A stretch of DNA of 30,281 bases, from NCBI GenBank assembly GCA_002346225.1, contig DDYY01000078.1, positions 1-30,281 on the forward strand, read 5' to 3'. The DNA is from Bacteroidetes bacterium UBA3022 (GTDB lineage Bacteria; Bacteroidota; Bacteroidia; Chitinophagales; BACL12). Below are positions 15,449-24,031 of the stretch, piece after piece (positions within the stretch are counted from its first letter, which is position 1; the number at the start of each line of letters is the position of its first letter). A model generated the notes under the pieces. It was given only the letters and a program-made list of their open reading frames with translations. It was not told the origin of the DNA and ran no database searches. The translations under genes were made by a program, and so were the position numbers.

Positions 15449-15456
15449 TACTTTTG
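15449..15456 (+). promoter_or_regulatory. -7 element of yidC
   Basis: TACTTTTG is an exact TAnnTTTG match, eleven bases before the yidC ATG, in the 69-base gap after pyrG. No TTG is seen at -33. The predicted leader is only about six bases. Confidence 0.55.
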
Positions 15457-15467
15457 CGCCCTGAATC

Positions 15468-17390
15468 ATGGATCGTAATACCGTAATCGGATTTGTACTC
15501 CTGGGAGTACTCTTCATAGCTTATCTGTTCGTACAGACCAGATTTTCTCAAGCAGAGCAAATAGAACAAGCCCGCCTGCAGGATTCCCTGCAACGCGTAG
15601 AGCAAGCCCGCATAGCCGATAGTCTTCAGGCGGTACGGCAGGCAGAAGAGAATTTGCTGCTGTCTGCCATAGATAGTAGCACTGATATTTCCACCCTCTC
15701 TGAGGAACGCCGCCGTTTTCTGCTCGACTCCCTTCAGCAGGCTGCAGCTGAACAGGAAGTTGTTGTAGCTGAGGAAAATCAGGTGAGGGAAATGGGCAGT
15801 CTTGCAGCCGCCGCCACCGGTGAAGAACAGCTTTTTACACTCGAAAATGATGTGCTGCTGGTTACCCTGAGCAGCAAGGGCGGAAAGGTGAAGAGTGTAC
15901 AGCTCAAAGATTATAAGGACTATGAAGGTAATCCACTCATGCTGGTGAAGGGTGATGACAACCGCTTTGGTTATTCCTTCTTCTACGACCAGGACAGGCG
16001 TGTCAATACCGAAGATCTTTATTTTGAGGGTATCCCGACCGAAAAGGGCATCACTTTCCGGATGGATGCCGGTGCCGGTCGCGTGATGGAGCAGGTATAC
16101 AGCCTGAACGATACCGCCTACATGGTGGACTACACCCTTCAACTGACCAATTTTAATCAGCTTATACCTGCCAATCAGTATTCCTACATGATTATGAACT
16201 GGGATAACAGCATGCAGGAACAGGAGCGCAACGTGGACTACGAACGGCAGTACTCCAAGTTCTACTGGAGCTATGCCAACGGCGATGTAGATAATATCTC
16301 CTCTGATGGAGAAGAGCAATTCGACGCCGGTGTTAAATGGGTGAGCAACCAGCAACAGTTTTTCAATACTACCCTCATTGCCCGCGAGGCATTTGATAAC
16401 CAGGGCAAGGTGCAACTGTTCGAAGCGGAAGAAGATACCTCCCTACTCGTGAAGCGTTGTGCTACGGAGTTGTTTATACCGTACAGCGGTCAGGCAGATT
16501 ATGAGTTTGCCATGCAATGGTATTTTGCTCCCAATCATTTCCGGTCACTCAAGGATCTCGGCATAGGCCTGGAAGATATTGTCCCCACAGGAACCGGCTT
16601 ATCACGCATCATCAACAGGGGAATTGTAATTCCCATCTTTCATTGGTTAGGTGGATTCATGTCCAATTACGGGTTGATTATTTTTCTCATGACCCTCATC
16701 ATCAAGATGGCCCTGAGTCCGCTTACCTACCGTTCCTACCTATCCATGGCTAAGATGCGTGTGCTGCAACCTGAGATTGCAGAAATGCGCGAAAAATATA
16801 AAGACGACCAGCAGAAACAAGGTGCTGAACAGCTCAAACTCTTCCGGAAGGCCGGCGTGAATCCACTGGGCGGTTGTATCCCGACACTGCTGTCCATGCC
16901 TATTCTCATTGCATTGTTCCGATTCTTCCCGGGCTCCATCGAACTGCGGCAGCAATCGTTTTTATGGGCTAAAGACCTCAGTACCTACGATGATCTTATC
17001 AAGTTTGGCTTTGATGTTCCCTTCCTGGGAAGTCACCTGAGTTTATTCTGTATCCTCATGACCCTGTCCTCCATATTATATGTGCAGATGAACATGAGCA
17101 ATGCCAGCGGATTGACTAAGGAGATGAAGTTCATGCAGTATATCTTCCCGGTATTCTTCCTGTTCTTCCTCAATAACTATCCTGCCGGTTTGACTTACTA
17201 CTACTTCGTAAGTAACATGATCACCTTCGGACAGCAGTTTGCCATTCGCAAATTCTTTATCAACGACGAAGCGATTCATGCCAAGATTCAGGAGAACAAG
17301 GCTAAGCCAACCAAAAAATCCAAGTTTGCTCAGCGCCTGGAAGAAGCCATGAAACAACAACAAGAATTACAGAAAAAGAAGAAAAAGTAA
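15468..17390 (+). CDS. yidC: Membrane protein insertase YidC
   Basis: YidC inserts inner-membrane proteins alone or with SecYEG. The 640-residue product has an N-terminal membrane helix (about 5-22), an Ala/Gln/Glu-rich coiled-coil stretch (about 28-115) and a large periplasmic beta domain (about 120-365). The conserved insertase domain (about 380-605) contains IFLMTLIIKMALSPLTYRSY, GGCIPTLLSMPILIALF and the final NNYPAGLTYYYFVSNM helix. The C-terminus is a strongly basic tail ending in a run of lysines, as in YidC proteins that contact ribosomes. The long N-terminal coiled-coil and periplasmic domain are usual for Gram-negative YidC. An exact -7 element lies just upstream. The gap to the convergent dihydroorotase gene (17391-17448) contains no recognisable terminator. 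Confidence 0.97.
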   Translation: MDRNTVIGFVLLGVLFIAYLFVQTRFSQAEQIEQARLQDSLQRVEQARIADSLQAVRQAEENLLLSAIDSSTDISTLSEERRRFLLDSLQQAAAEQEVVVAEENQVREMGSLAAAATGEEQLFTLENDVLLVTLSSKGGKVKSVQLKDYKDYEGNPLMLVKGDDNRFGYSFFYDQDRRVNTEDLYFEGIPTEKGITFRMDAGAGRVMEQVYSLNDTAYMVDYTLQLTNFNQLIPANQYSYMIMNWDNSMQEQERNVDYERQYSKFYWSYANGDVDNISSDGEEQFDAGVKWVSNQQQFFNTTLIAREAFDNQGKVQLFEAEEDTSLLVKRCATELFIPYSGQADYEFAMQWYFAPNHFRSLKDLGIGLEDIVPTGTGLSRIINRGIVIPIFHWLGGFMSNYGLIIFLMTLIIKMALSPLTYRSYLSMAKMRVLQPEIAEMREKYKDDQQKQGAEQLKLFRKAGVNPLGGCIPTLLSMPILIALFRFFPGSIELRQQSFLWAKDLSTYDDLIKFGFDVPFLGSHLSLFCILMTLSSILYVQMNMSNASGLTKEMKFMQYIFPVFFLFFLNNYPAGLTYYYFVSNMITFGQQFAIRKFFINDEAIHAKIQENKAKPTKKSKFAQRLEEAMKQQQELQKKKKK

Positions 17391-17448
17391 TTTACTTCTT
17401 GCTGGTTCTAAAATGTTGCAGCGCGGTTAGCCCGAATGACAATTGCTG

Positions 17449-18786
17449 TCAGGGGCGTTGAAATTCCATCCGTTCTCCCGGTGTTCCTGCCAGCAGCGAA
17501 TGGCCATCCCATACTTTCTGTCCGTTTACCCAGGTGCTTATTACCCGACCTTTCATCTTGAATCCCTCCAATGGACTCCAACCGCATTTATACAGCAGGT
17601 TGTCCTTCGAAATAGTAAGTTCTGCATTTGGGTCGAGTAGAAAGCAATCGGCATAATAACCCTCCCTGATGTAGCCGCGATCTTTGATGCGGAACAGGCG
17701 CGCCACATCATGACTCATTTTTGCTGCCATTGTTTCCAAAGAAATTGCTCCCTTATGGTAGAAGTCGAGCATGACATTGATGCTGTGTTGCACCATGGGT
17801 GCCCCTGAAGGGCAGGAGGTATAGGGGTTTTGTTTTTCTTCGATAGTATGCGGAGCATGGTCTGTTGCAATAACATCAATGCGATTATCCAGCACTGCCT
17901 TCAAAATTTCCGGTTTGTGTCGGGCATCCTTTACAGCAGGATTCCATTTGATGCGCGCACCCAGTTCCTGGTAATCAGCCGCATCGAAAAACAGGTGATG
18001 CACACAAGCCTCGGCGGTGATACGTTTTTCTTCCAGGGGAATGTCGTTGCGGAAAAGCGACAATTCCTCGGCGGTGCTGATGTGCAAAATGTGCAGTCGT
18101 GCGTTCGTCGATTTTGCCAGTTCTACTGCATATGACGACGATAACCAGCAGGCTTCCTCATTCCTGATGACAGGATGCAGGTGCACTGGTATATGATCAC
18201 CAAATCTGGCTTTGTAGATTTCTGTGTTGGCCCGAATGGTGGGTTCGTGTTCACAATGTGTAGCGATTAAAGTAGGGGCATTTCGGAAAACTGCTTCCAG
18301 TACTTTGGGGTCGTCTACCAGCAGATTACCCGTGCTGCTTCCCATAAATATCTTGACGCCGCATACGCGGGTAGGGTCGGTGCGTTGAATTTCATCGAGG
18401 TTGTCGTTGGAAGTGCCGAGGTAAAAGGAGTAGTTTGCCTTGGAGACCCGCTCTGCCAGGCTGTATTTTTCTTCCAGCAATGTATGGGTGAAGGATGGCG
18501 GCTGTACGTTCGGCATCTCCATGAATGAGGTCATTCCCCCTGCAACTGCTGCTGCAGATCCATGTGCGATGTCTTCTTTCCAGGTAAGCCCGGGCTCCCT
18601 GAAATGTACCTGGTCATCAATAATGCCCGGCATTAAATATAAACCCTGTCCGTCTACCTCCGTATGCTGCTCCTGAACACTTATTTGCGGAGCGATTTTT
18701 TCAAATCTTCCATTCCTGATATAAACGTCGGTGGCAATAATTTTTCCTTCGTTGACTAACTGTACATTCTTAATAAGGGTATTCAT
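17449..18786 (-). CDS. pyrC: Dihydroorotase
   Basis: Dihydroorotase interconverts carbamoyl-aspartate and dihydroorotate in pyrimidine synthesis. The 445-residue amidohydrolase shows DDQVHFREPG at 57-66, the Lys expected to be carboxylated in VKIFMGSSTGN (Lys145), a His in ATHCEH (His177), LHILHIS at 231-237, and the catalytic TDHAPH at 308-313. The usual first metal-binding motif is HxH. Here the first position is Gln59, leaving only His61. I recall the same DDQVHF form from other Bacteroidota dihydroorotases, so it is probably a lineage trait rather than damage. A TACCTTTA element lies four bases before the ATG. Allantoinase or hydantoinase is the main alternative, but the length and HFREPG signature favour PyrC. 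Confidence 0.93.
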   Translation of the reverse strand: MNTLIKNVQLVNEGKIIATDVYIRNGRFEKIAPQISVQEQHTEVDGQGLYLMPGIIDDQVHFREPGLTWKEDIAHGSAAAVAGGMTSFMEMPNVQPPSFTHTLLEEKYSLAERVSKANYSFYLGTSNDNLDEIQRTDPTRVCGVKIFMGSSTGNLLVDDPKVLEAVFRNAPTLIATHCEHEPTIRANTEIYKARFGDHIPVHLHPVIRNEEACWLSSSYAVELAKSTNARLHILHISTAEELSLFRNDIPLEEKRITAEACVHHLFFDAADYQELGARIKWNPAVKDARHKPEILKAVLDNRIDVIATDHAPHTIEEKQNPYTSCPSGAPMVQHSINVMLDFYHKGAISLETMAAKMSHDVARLFRIKDRGYIREGYYADCFLLDPNAELTISKDNLLYKCGWSPLEGFKMKGRVISTWVNGQKVWDGHSLLAGTPGERMEFQRP

Positions 18787-18790
18787 ATCC

Positions 18791-18798
18791 TAAAGGTA
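18791..18798 (-). promoter_or_regulatory. -7 element of dihydroorotase gene
   Basis: On the minus strand this reads TACCTTTA, seven of eight with TAnnTTTG, only four bases before the ATG at 18786. This spacing would place transcription start at or next to the start codon. No exact TTG is seen at -33. Confidence 0.5.
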
Positions 18799-18926
18799 AA
18801 AAGCGGACATCGAAAGTGGGGCTTCATGCGTGAATTTCTGCGCACAAGCGCACTTAATTATTTATGTAGTAAGCTCAACAATTCATACTTGCAAAGCCAG
18901 CAGTAACAACCATCCCGAACCCGGGC

Positions 18927-18963
18927 AAAAAAAATCCCGGAAATGAAGCTGCATTCCCGGGAT
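18927..18963 (-). terminator. Intrinsic terminator after the TolB-like protein gene
   Basis: On the minus strand ATCCCGG (18963-18957) pairs with CCGGGAT (18940-18934), with an inner AATG/CATT extension, followed by eight T residues (18934-18927). It lies 21 bases after the stop codon at 18985. The rest of the 198-base spacer holds the dihydroorotase promoter element and nothing else I recognise. Confidence 0.85.
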
Positions 18964-18984
18964 AACCATTCATAAATGGATGGT

Positions 18985-20100
18985 TTAATCTTTCCAATCG
19001 GCTATAAACAAATTGGTATCTCTTGTGCCATTGTTGTTGCGGTTAGAACCGAAAACGATTTTCTTCCCATCGGGACTGAACATGGGGAAGCTATCGAAAA
19101 CAGTATCGAAGGAAATTTGCGCCAGTCCACTTCCGTCCAGATTAATCATGAACAGGTTGAAAGGAACCCTTTTCGTCTGGTGATTGGAGGAGAAGATTAT
19201 TTTCTCTCCGGACGGATGGAAGAAAGGCGCCCAGTTGGCTCCTCCCAGGTGGGTGAGCTGTCTCAAATCGCTGCCGTCAGCATTGCAGACAAACAGCTCC
19301 ATCGCGTTGGGTCGCACATATCCTTCTTTCAGCAAGGCTTCATAGGCTGCCAGTTCTTCAGGATCCTCAAATCGGGAGGCGCGGAAAACAATCTTGCTGC
19401 CATCGGGCGAGAAGAAAGCGCCGCCATCATACCCCGGAACATTGGTAATTTGTTGCAGTCCGCTTCCATCGATATTCATGGTCCATAGTTCCAGATCGCC
19501 GCTGCGGTCGCTGGTAAACACGATCTTATCGCCTTTGGGAGAGACGGTTGCTTCTGCGTCGTAATAGTTGTTATCGGTGAGCTGCTTCAGGATATTACCT
19601 TCCAGATCGGAAATGTAGATTTCGTAGCTCGGATAAACACCCCAGAGGTAGCCCTTGCTGCGGTCCGGGTCGGGTAAACAACTATCCACCTGTGCAAAAG
19701 TGGAAGCATATACAATACGGTCATCGCCCGGCAGAAAATACGCACAGGTAGTGCGTCCCTTTCCATTGCTCACCATGTGGGGCGTAAATGCTGATGTATT
19801 GGTCGCTCCCCAGTAGATTTGGTCGCACTCCAGATTTTTCGCCTTATCGCGGTACTGGTATACCAGTTTATTACCATCGAAACTCCAGTAAGCTTCTGCA
19901 TTATCTCCTCCGAAGGTCAACTGTCGTACATTGCTTAAATGCTTTTCTTCGGGATAGCCGGCTGATGCCGCTTCCGGCATTTCGGTTGTTGCAGTTTCAG
20001 CGGCAGCGGCTGCTCTTTCCTGCAGCTTTTCGGCCATAACTCCCGCATAACTCATCAACAGCAGCATGGCAATTACAAATATTAAAACCCTTCCGTTCAT
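18985..20100 (-). CDS. Exported TolB-like beta-propeller protein (PD40 repeats)
   Basis: The 371-residue product begins at ATG 20100 with a signal or anchor helix (about 4-22). An Ala/Glu-rich linker (25-48) follows, then a beta-propeller built of PD40/WD40-like repeats. Typical repeat cores are SFDGNKLVYQ near 73, SPKGDKIVFTSDRSGDLELW, SPDGSKIVFRAS, HPSGEKIIFSSN and SPDGKKIVFGSN. The intervening DGSGLQQIT-type strands are as in TolB. The N-terminal TolB domain that contacts TolA is absent, and no tol/pal genes are adjacent, so this is not TolB itself. A periplasmic binding or scaffold role is likely. A longer in-frame start at 20196 would overlap the divergent TPR gene and bury the signal peptide, so I reject it. 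It has a -7 element and a terminator of its own. Confidence 0.85.
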   Translation of the reverse strand: MNGRVLIFVIAMLLLMSYAGVMAEKLQERAAAAAETATTEMPEAASAGYPEEKHLSNVRQLTFGGDNAEAYWSFDGNKLVYQYRDKAKNLECDQIYWGATNTSAFTPHMVSNGKGRTTCAYFLPGDDRIVYASTFAQVDSCLPDPDRSKGYLWGVYPSYEIYISDLEGNILKQLTDNNYYDAEATVSPKGDKIVFTSDRSGDLELWTMNIDGSGLQQITNVPGYDGGAFFSPDGSKIVFRASRFEDPEELAAYEALLKEGYVRPNAMELFVCNADGSDLRQLTHLGGANWAPFFHPSGEKIIFSSNHQTKRVPFNLFMINLDGSGLAQISFDTVFDSFPMFSPDGKKIVFGSNRNNNGTRDTNLFIADWKD

Positions 20101-20117
20101 TTCTTTTTTTTGGGTGA

Positions 20118-20125
20118 CAAAGGTA
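20118..20125 (-). promoter_or_regulatory. -7 element of the TolB-like protein gene
   Basis: On the minus strand this reads TACCTTTG, an exact TAnnTTTG match, 17 bases before the ATG at 20100. It lies in the 90-base divergent spacer shared with the TPR gene. Confidence 0.55.
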
Positions 20126-20178
20126 CAACCCCATTTATGTTTAATAGTTGCATCGGCGTGAAAATTTCCCAATTCACG

Positions 20179-20186
20179 TACCTTTG
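20179..20186 (+). promoter_or_regulatory. -7 element of the TPR protein-thrS-infC operon
   Basis: TACCTTTG, an exact TAnnTTTG match, ends four bases before the ATG at 20191, so the mRNA should start at or next to the start codon. A TTG at 20148-20150 is 28 bases upstream, too far for the usual -33 spacing. Confidence 0.55.
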
Positions 20187-20190
20187 CAGC

Positions 20191-21243
20191 ATGCAAAACA
20201 GGCGTTTGGGTATCTATGTGCTGGCAGTAGCGCTACTGGCTGTTGTTATTGGTGGCGTATTTGCCGTGCAAAAAGGATATTTCAAGAAAGAGACTGCTAC
20301 GACAGATACCCTCAGCGCCATCCGCACTATCACTCCTGAAATTGAGCAGTACTCCCTTGCGCTGCAACAGGATTCCCTTAATGCAGGTATACTTTTTAAC
20401 AGGGCCAATGCCTATTTCGATTACGGTAACCTGAAATACGCCCTCGAAGATTTTGCCATGGCCTATACTATCGACAGCACGCAGGCGGCCTATGCACTCG
20501 GCTATTCCGATTGTCTTTTTGAGATGAGCAGGGCACAGGAAGCCATTGAAATTCTCGCTTCGTATCAGGCGCGGTATCCGAGCAATCCCGATATCCTCTT
20601 AAACCTGGCCATCGATTATTTCCTCCTTCCGGAGCCCAAATACCAACTCGCCATCAACCAGCTCAACGAGCTGCTGAGGCTGGACATTCAAAACGCTCCG
20701 GCCTACTTTTACAAAGGGTTGATTTACAAAGAATCAGGCGATACGACCAAAGCAATTTCCAATTTCCAGGCCTGCACGGAAGTGGATCCGGATTATTACG
20801 ATGCCTGGATGCAGCTCGGTTTGATTTTTGCCGACAGGGGCGATCCGCTGGCAATTCAGTATTACGATAACGCCATCGCCACGGGAGATACCAGCCGGGA
20901 GGCCGCCTATGCCAAAGCGAAGTTTTTCCAGGATAAAGGTGATGTAGATAAAGCCATCAATTACTACCGGCAAATCATAATCCGCAATCCCCAGGATGCA
21001 GATGCCTTGTACAACCTGGCTACCATTTATTTTGGTATTGACTCCGTAGAGAAGGCATTCCGCTATTTCGATCTTTCCGTGAAGCAATCGCCCGCCAAGG
21101 CTTATGCGCATTATGGCATGGGGCTGTGCGCTGAGAAGCTCGGCAGAAAACAGGAGGCACTTACTTATTTTCAGCAGGCCATGAATCTCGATCCTGAGCT
21201 TACCTTTATACAAGAAAAAATTGACGAACTTAAAGCGCAATGA
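20191..21243 (+). CDS. Membrane-anchored tetratricopeptide repeat protein
   Basis: The 350-residue product has an N-terminal membrane helix (about residues 7-26) and then consecutive TPR helix pairs to the C-terminus. Repeat cores include ILFNRANAYFDYGNLKYALEDF, APAYFYKGLIYKES, DAWMQLGLIFADRG, ADALYNLATIYFGID and AYAHYGMGLCAEKLG. The TPR region should face the periplasm and act in protein-protein assembly; the partner is unknown. ATG 20191 is chosen because it begins the anchor and follows the -7 element by four bases; upstream in-frame codons lie in the divergent promoter region. The thrS start codon overlaps its TGA by four bases, so it heads an operon with thrS and infC. Confidence 0.88.
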   Translation: MQNRRLGIYVLAVALLAVVIGGVFAVQKGYFKKETATTDTLSAIRTITPEIEQYSLALQQDSLNAGILFNRANAYFDYGNLKYALEDFAMAYTIDSTQAAYALGYSDCLFEMSRAQEAIEILASYQARYPSNPDILLNLAIDYFLLPEPKYQLAINQLNELLRLDIQNAPAYFYKGLIYKESGDTTKAISNFQACTEVDPDYYDAWMQLGLIFADRGDPLAIQYYDNAIATGDTSREAAYAKAKFFQDKGDVDKAINYYRQIIIRNPQDADALYNLATIYFGIDSVEKAFRYFDLSVKQSPAKAYAHYGMGLCAEKLGRKQEALTYFQQAMNLDPELTFIQEKIDELKAQ

Positions 21244-23177
21244 ACATGATTAATATCACATTTCCTGACGGTGCAGTGAAGCAGTACGAAGCTGGGATTA
21301 CCGCCATGGAAATAGCCAAATCCATTTCAGAAGGATTGGCAAGAAAGGTACTGAGTGCCAAAGTAAATAATGAAGTACGCGATGCCAACCGCCCTATAGA
21401 TTCAGATGCCACATTACAGTTATTGACCTGGGATGATAAAGAGGGAAAATCTACCTTCTGGCATTCTTCGGCGCATTTGCTGGCAGAAGCACTGGAAGCG
21501 CTGTTCCCGGGTGTAAAGTTTGGGATTGGTCCTCCGGTGGACAACGGTTTTTACTACGATATCGACCTGGGTGGAACCACCATTGGTGCTGAAGATCTTG
21601 TGGCACTGGAGAAGAAGATGAAGGAATTGGCCGGGCAGAAGAATCCTTATGTCCGCAAAGAAGTAAGCAAAGCGGAAGCCCTGCAATATTTTGGCGAGAA
21701 AAACGACCAGTATAAGCTGGAGTTAATTGAAGAGCTGGAAGACGGTAAAATAACATTCTATACACAGGGAAATTTTGTCGATCTCTGTCGTGGTCCGCAT
21801 ATCCCCGATACAGGTTACATCAAAGCGGTAAAGCTGACCAATATAGCAGGTGCTTACTGGAGAGGAAGTGAGAAAAATCCCATGCTTACGCGTATTTATG
21901 GTGTAACATTCCCCAAGCAGGGAGAGCTGGATGCCTACCTCGAAATGATGGAGGAGGCGAAAAAGCGCGACCACAGAAAGATCGGCAAGGAGCTGGAAAT
22001 CTTCACTTTCGATGATGACGTGGGACCCGGTATGCCGCTGTGGTTACCCAATGGTGCTGCCATGATTGAACAACTCGAACGCCTGGCGAAGGCAACAGAG
22101 CAACAAGCAGGTTACCAGAGAGTGAAGACGCCTCATATTGCCAAAGAAAGCATGTACCTGAAGAGCGGTCACTTGCCTTATTATGAGGATAGCATGTTCC
22201 CGCCAATGGATATTGACGGACAGAAATACTACCTCAAAGCGATGAACTGTCCGCATCACCATAAAATTTTCGACGCTGTTCCGCGAAGCTATAAGGATCT
22301 TCCTTTAAGGTTGGCAGAATACGGAACATGTTACCGGTATGAGCAAAGCGGGGAGTTATTCGGACTGATGCGGGTGCGCAGTCTGCAGATGAACGATGCG
22401 CATATCTATTGTACAGAAGAACAGTTCAAGGCGGAATTTGAGAGCGTTAACAATATGTATCTCAAGTACTTCGATATATTTGGAATAGACAAATACGTGA
22501 TGCGTTTCAGTACGCATGCACCGGAAAAACTCGGCCAGAAATACGTCAACGAGCCTGAGCTCTGGAAGAAAACCGAAGATATGGTGCGGAAGGTGCTGAT
22601 TGAGTCCGGTATTCCTTATGTGGAAGTAGCAGATGAGGCGGCATTCTACGGTCCTAAAATCGATGTACAGATATGGAGTGCCATAGGCAGGGAGTTCACG
22701 CTGGCTACCAATCAGGTAGACTTTGCCCAGCCTCTGCGTTTCAACCTGAAATACATGAACAGCAATAATGAACCGGAAGTGCCTATTGCCATTCACAGGG
22801 CCCCGCTGGGAACGCATGAGCGGTTCATTGGTTTTCTGATTGAACATTATGCAGGTAACTTCCCGGCCTGGCTGGCCCCGGTTCAGGTAGCACTGTTACC
22901 CATCAGCGATAAGTTCAACGATTATTGCGAGGGCATAGCAGAAATGCTGAAAAAACACGAAATTCGCTGCTCCTTTGATACCCGTTCGGAAAAAATTGGA
23001 AGAAAAATCAGAGATGCTGAAACCAAAAAGATACCTTATATGCTTATAGTTGGCGAAAAAGAAGCCGAAAGCGGCATGGTGTCTGTTCGCAAGCATGGTG
23101 AAGGTGATGTCGGAACACAGGAAGCAGCAGCATTTGTCAGTCAATTATATCAATCCATAGAATCCATTTTTCATTAA
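21240..23177 (+). CDS. thrS: Threonyl-tRNA synthetase
   Basis: This class II synthetase charges tRNA-Thr. The 645-residue product has an N-terminal TGS domain (about 1-64, ITFPDGAVKQYEAG), an editing/second additional domain with HSSAHLLAEAL (about 75-85), and the catalytic core with MNCPHH at 335-340 (Cys337 a zinc ligand). The motif 2 region RYEQSGELFGLMRVR follows, then NDAHIY, QVDFAQPLRF and HRAPLGTHERF. A C-terminal anticodon-binding domain (about 545-645) ends the protein. Length matches bacterial ThrRS. The first ATG (21240) overlaps the TPR gene stop; a second ATG two codons later is possible. infC starts 11 bases downstream, the classic thrS-infC-rpmI-rplT order. Confidence 0.98.
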   Translation: MNMINITFPDGAVKQYEAGITAMEIAKSISEGLARKVLSAKVNNEVRDANRPIDSDATLQLLTWDDKEGKSTFWHSSAHLLAEALEALFPGVKFGIGPPVDNGFYYDIDLGGTTIGAEDLVALEKKMKELAGQKNPYVRKEVSKAEALQYFGEKNDQYKLELIEELEDGKITFYTQGNFVDLCRGPHIPDTGYIKAVKLTNIAGAYWRGSEKNPMLTRIYGVTFPKQGELDAYLEMMEEAKKRDHRKIGKELEIFTFDDDVGPGMPLWLPNGAAMIEQLERLAKATEQQAGYQRVKTPHIAKESMYLKSGHLPYYEDSMFPPMDIDGQKYYLKAMNCPHHHKIFDAVPRSYKDLPLRLAEYGTCYRYEQSGELFGLMRVRSLQMNDAHIYCTEEQFKAEFESVNNMYLKYFDIFGIDKYVMRFSTHAPEKLGQKYVNEPELWKKTEDMVRKVLIESGIPYVEVADEAAFYGPKIDVQIWSAIGREFTLATNQVDFAQPLRFNLKYMNSNNEPEVPIAIHRAPLGTHERFIGFLIEHYAGNFPAWLAPVQVALLPISDKFNDYCEGIAEMLKKHEIRCSFDTRSEKIGRKIRDAETKKIPYMLIVGEKEAESGMVSVRKHGEGDVGTQEAAAFVSQLYQSIESIFH

Positions 23178-23188
23178 ATCAACATCAT

Positions 23189-23749
23189 TTGCAGAAAAGA
23201 AGAGGACCCAAACCCCCATTCAGGGGAAGGCAGAAACAAAATCCCCACCGCACCAACAACGAGATCAGGGTACCCAAGGTCAGATTGGTAGGTGAAAACG
23301 TCGAGCCCGAAGTATATGCTACGGAAGAGGCGCTCCGCATGGCCAGGGAATTAGAACTTGACCTGGTAGAAATTTCACCCAATGCCGATCCGCCCGTATG
23401 TCGCATAGTAGACTACCAGAAATTCCTGTACGAAAGAAAAAAGAAAGAGAAAGAGCTCAAGGCGAAAAATAAGAAGCAGGAGATGAAGGAAATCCGCTTC
23501 GGACCCAATACCGATGAGCACGATTTCGAATTTAAGAGTAAGCATGCGGAAAAGTTCCTGCAGGAAGGTTCTAAAGTGAAGGCCTACGTGCAGTTTCGCG
23601 GTCGTTCCATTGTATTCTCCGACAGGGGAGAAGTGCTGTTATTGCGCTTTGCCCAGCGTTTGGAGGAGGTAGGCGTGCCGGAAGCGATGCCCAAACTGGA
23701 GGGAAAAAGGATGCATATTATCCTCAATCCGAAAACAAAGAAAAGTTAG
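23189..23749 (+). CDS. infC: Translation initiation factor IF-3 (TTG start)
   Basis: IF-3 binds the 30S subunit and proofreads start-codon choice. The 186-residue product shows the N-domain (IRVPKVRLVGENVEPEVY, then LDLVEISPNADPPVCRIVDY), a Lys/Glu-rich linker helix (about 83-104) and the C-domain (KEIRFGPNTDEHDFEFKSKHAEKFL, then VKAYVQFRGRSIVF, ending EGKRMHIILNPK). No ATG or GTG precedes the conserved region in frame; the only workable start I see is TTG at 23189, which gives an N-terminal basic extension QKRRGPKPPFRGRQKQ. Unusual start codons are a known trait of infC (AUU in E. coli, used for autoregulation), but UUG is a milder case. It is transcribed with thrS and followed by an internal promoter for rpmI. 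Confidence 0.95.
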   Translation: MQKRRGPKPPFRGRQKQNPHRTNNEIRVPKVRLVGENVEPEVYATEEALRMARELELDLVEISPNADPPVCRIVDYQKFLYERKKKEKELKAKNKKQEMKEIRFGPNTDEHDFEFKSKHAEKFLQEGSKVKAYVQFRGRSIVFSDRGEVLLLRFAQRLEEVGVPEAMPKLEGKRMHIILNPKTKKS

Positions 23750-23781
23750 CAGGATTTTTCCCTAAAATATCAAAGTATTGT

Positions 23782-23789
23782 TATCTTTG
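23782..23789 (+). promoter_or_regulatory. -7 element of the rpmI-rplT unit
   Basis: TATCTTTG is an exact TAnnTTTG match in the 73-base infC-rpmI gap, 33 bases before the rpmI ATG. An AAGGAG at 23804-23809 lies 13 bases before the ATG, rather far for a working Shine-Dalgarno. Confidence 0.55.
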
Positions 23790-23822
23790 CGTCCCTGTAT
23801 TAAAAGGAGAAAATAAGCATTT

Positions 23823-24020
23823 ATGCCTAAGATGAAGCCCAACCGTAGTTCCAAAAAGCGTTTTTCGCTTACAGGAAGCGGTAAATTGAAGAGGAGCAAG
23901 GCCTACCATAGCCACATCCTTACAAAAAAGAGCAACAAGCGCAAGAAGCGTCTGCAAGGTACTACTACTGTACACCAGGCCGATCAACCGCGTATCAAAA
24001 GGTCATTAGGCTTAGCGTAA
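23823..24020 (+). CDS. rpmI: 50S ribosomal protein L35
   Basis: The 65-residue, strongly basic product begins MPKMKPNRSSKKRFSLTGSG and continues with SKAYHSHILTKKSNKRKKRL, the standard L35 signature. Length is normal. It lies between infC and rplT as in most bacteria, 11 bases before rplT, and has its own -7 element upstream, so ribosomal proteins can be made at higher levels than IF-3. Confidence 0.97.
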   Translation: MPKMKPNRSSKKRFSLTGSGKLKRSKAYHSHILTKKSNKRKKRLQGTTTVHQADQPRIKRSLGLA

Positions 24021-24031
24021 AATAAACAGTC

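Noticed and set aside
15411..16415. Long minus-strand open frame antisense to yidC (334 codons)
   Set aside because: It lies wholly within the yidC promoter and coding region, has no recognisable domain or promoter, and yidC is unambiguous; it is a codon-composition shadow.
18839..18852. Small inverted repeat TGCGC-ACAA-GCGCA upstream of dihydroorotase
   Set aside because: A five-base arm repeat is short enough to be chance and has no T-tract or clear promoter relation.
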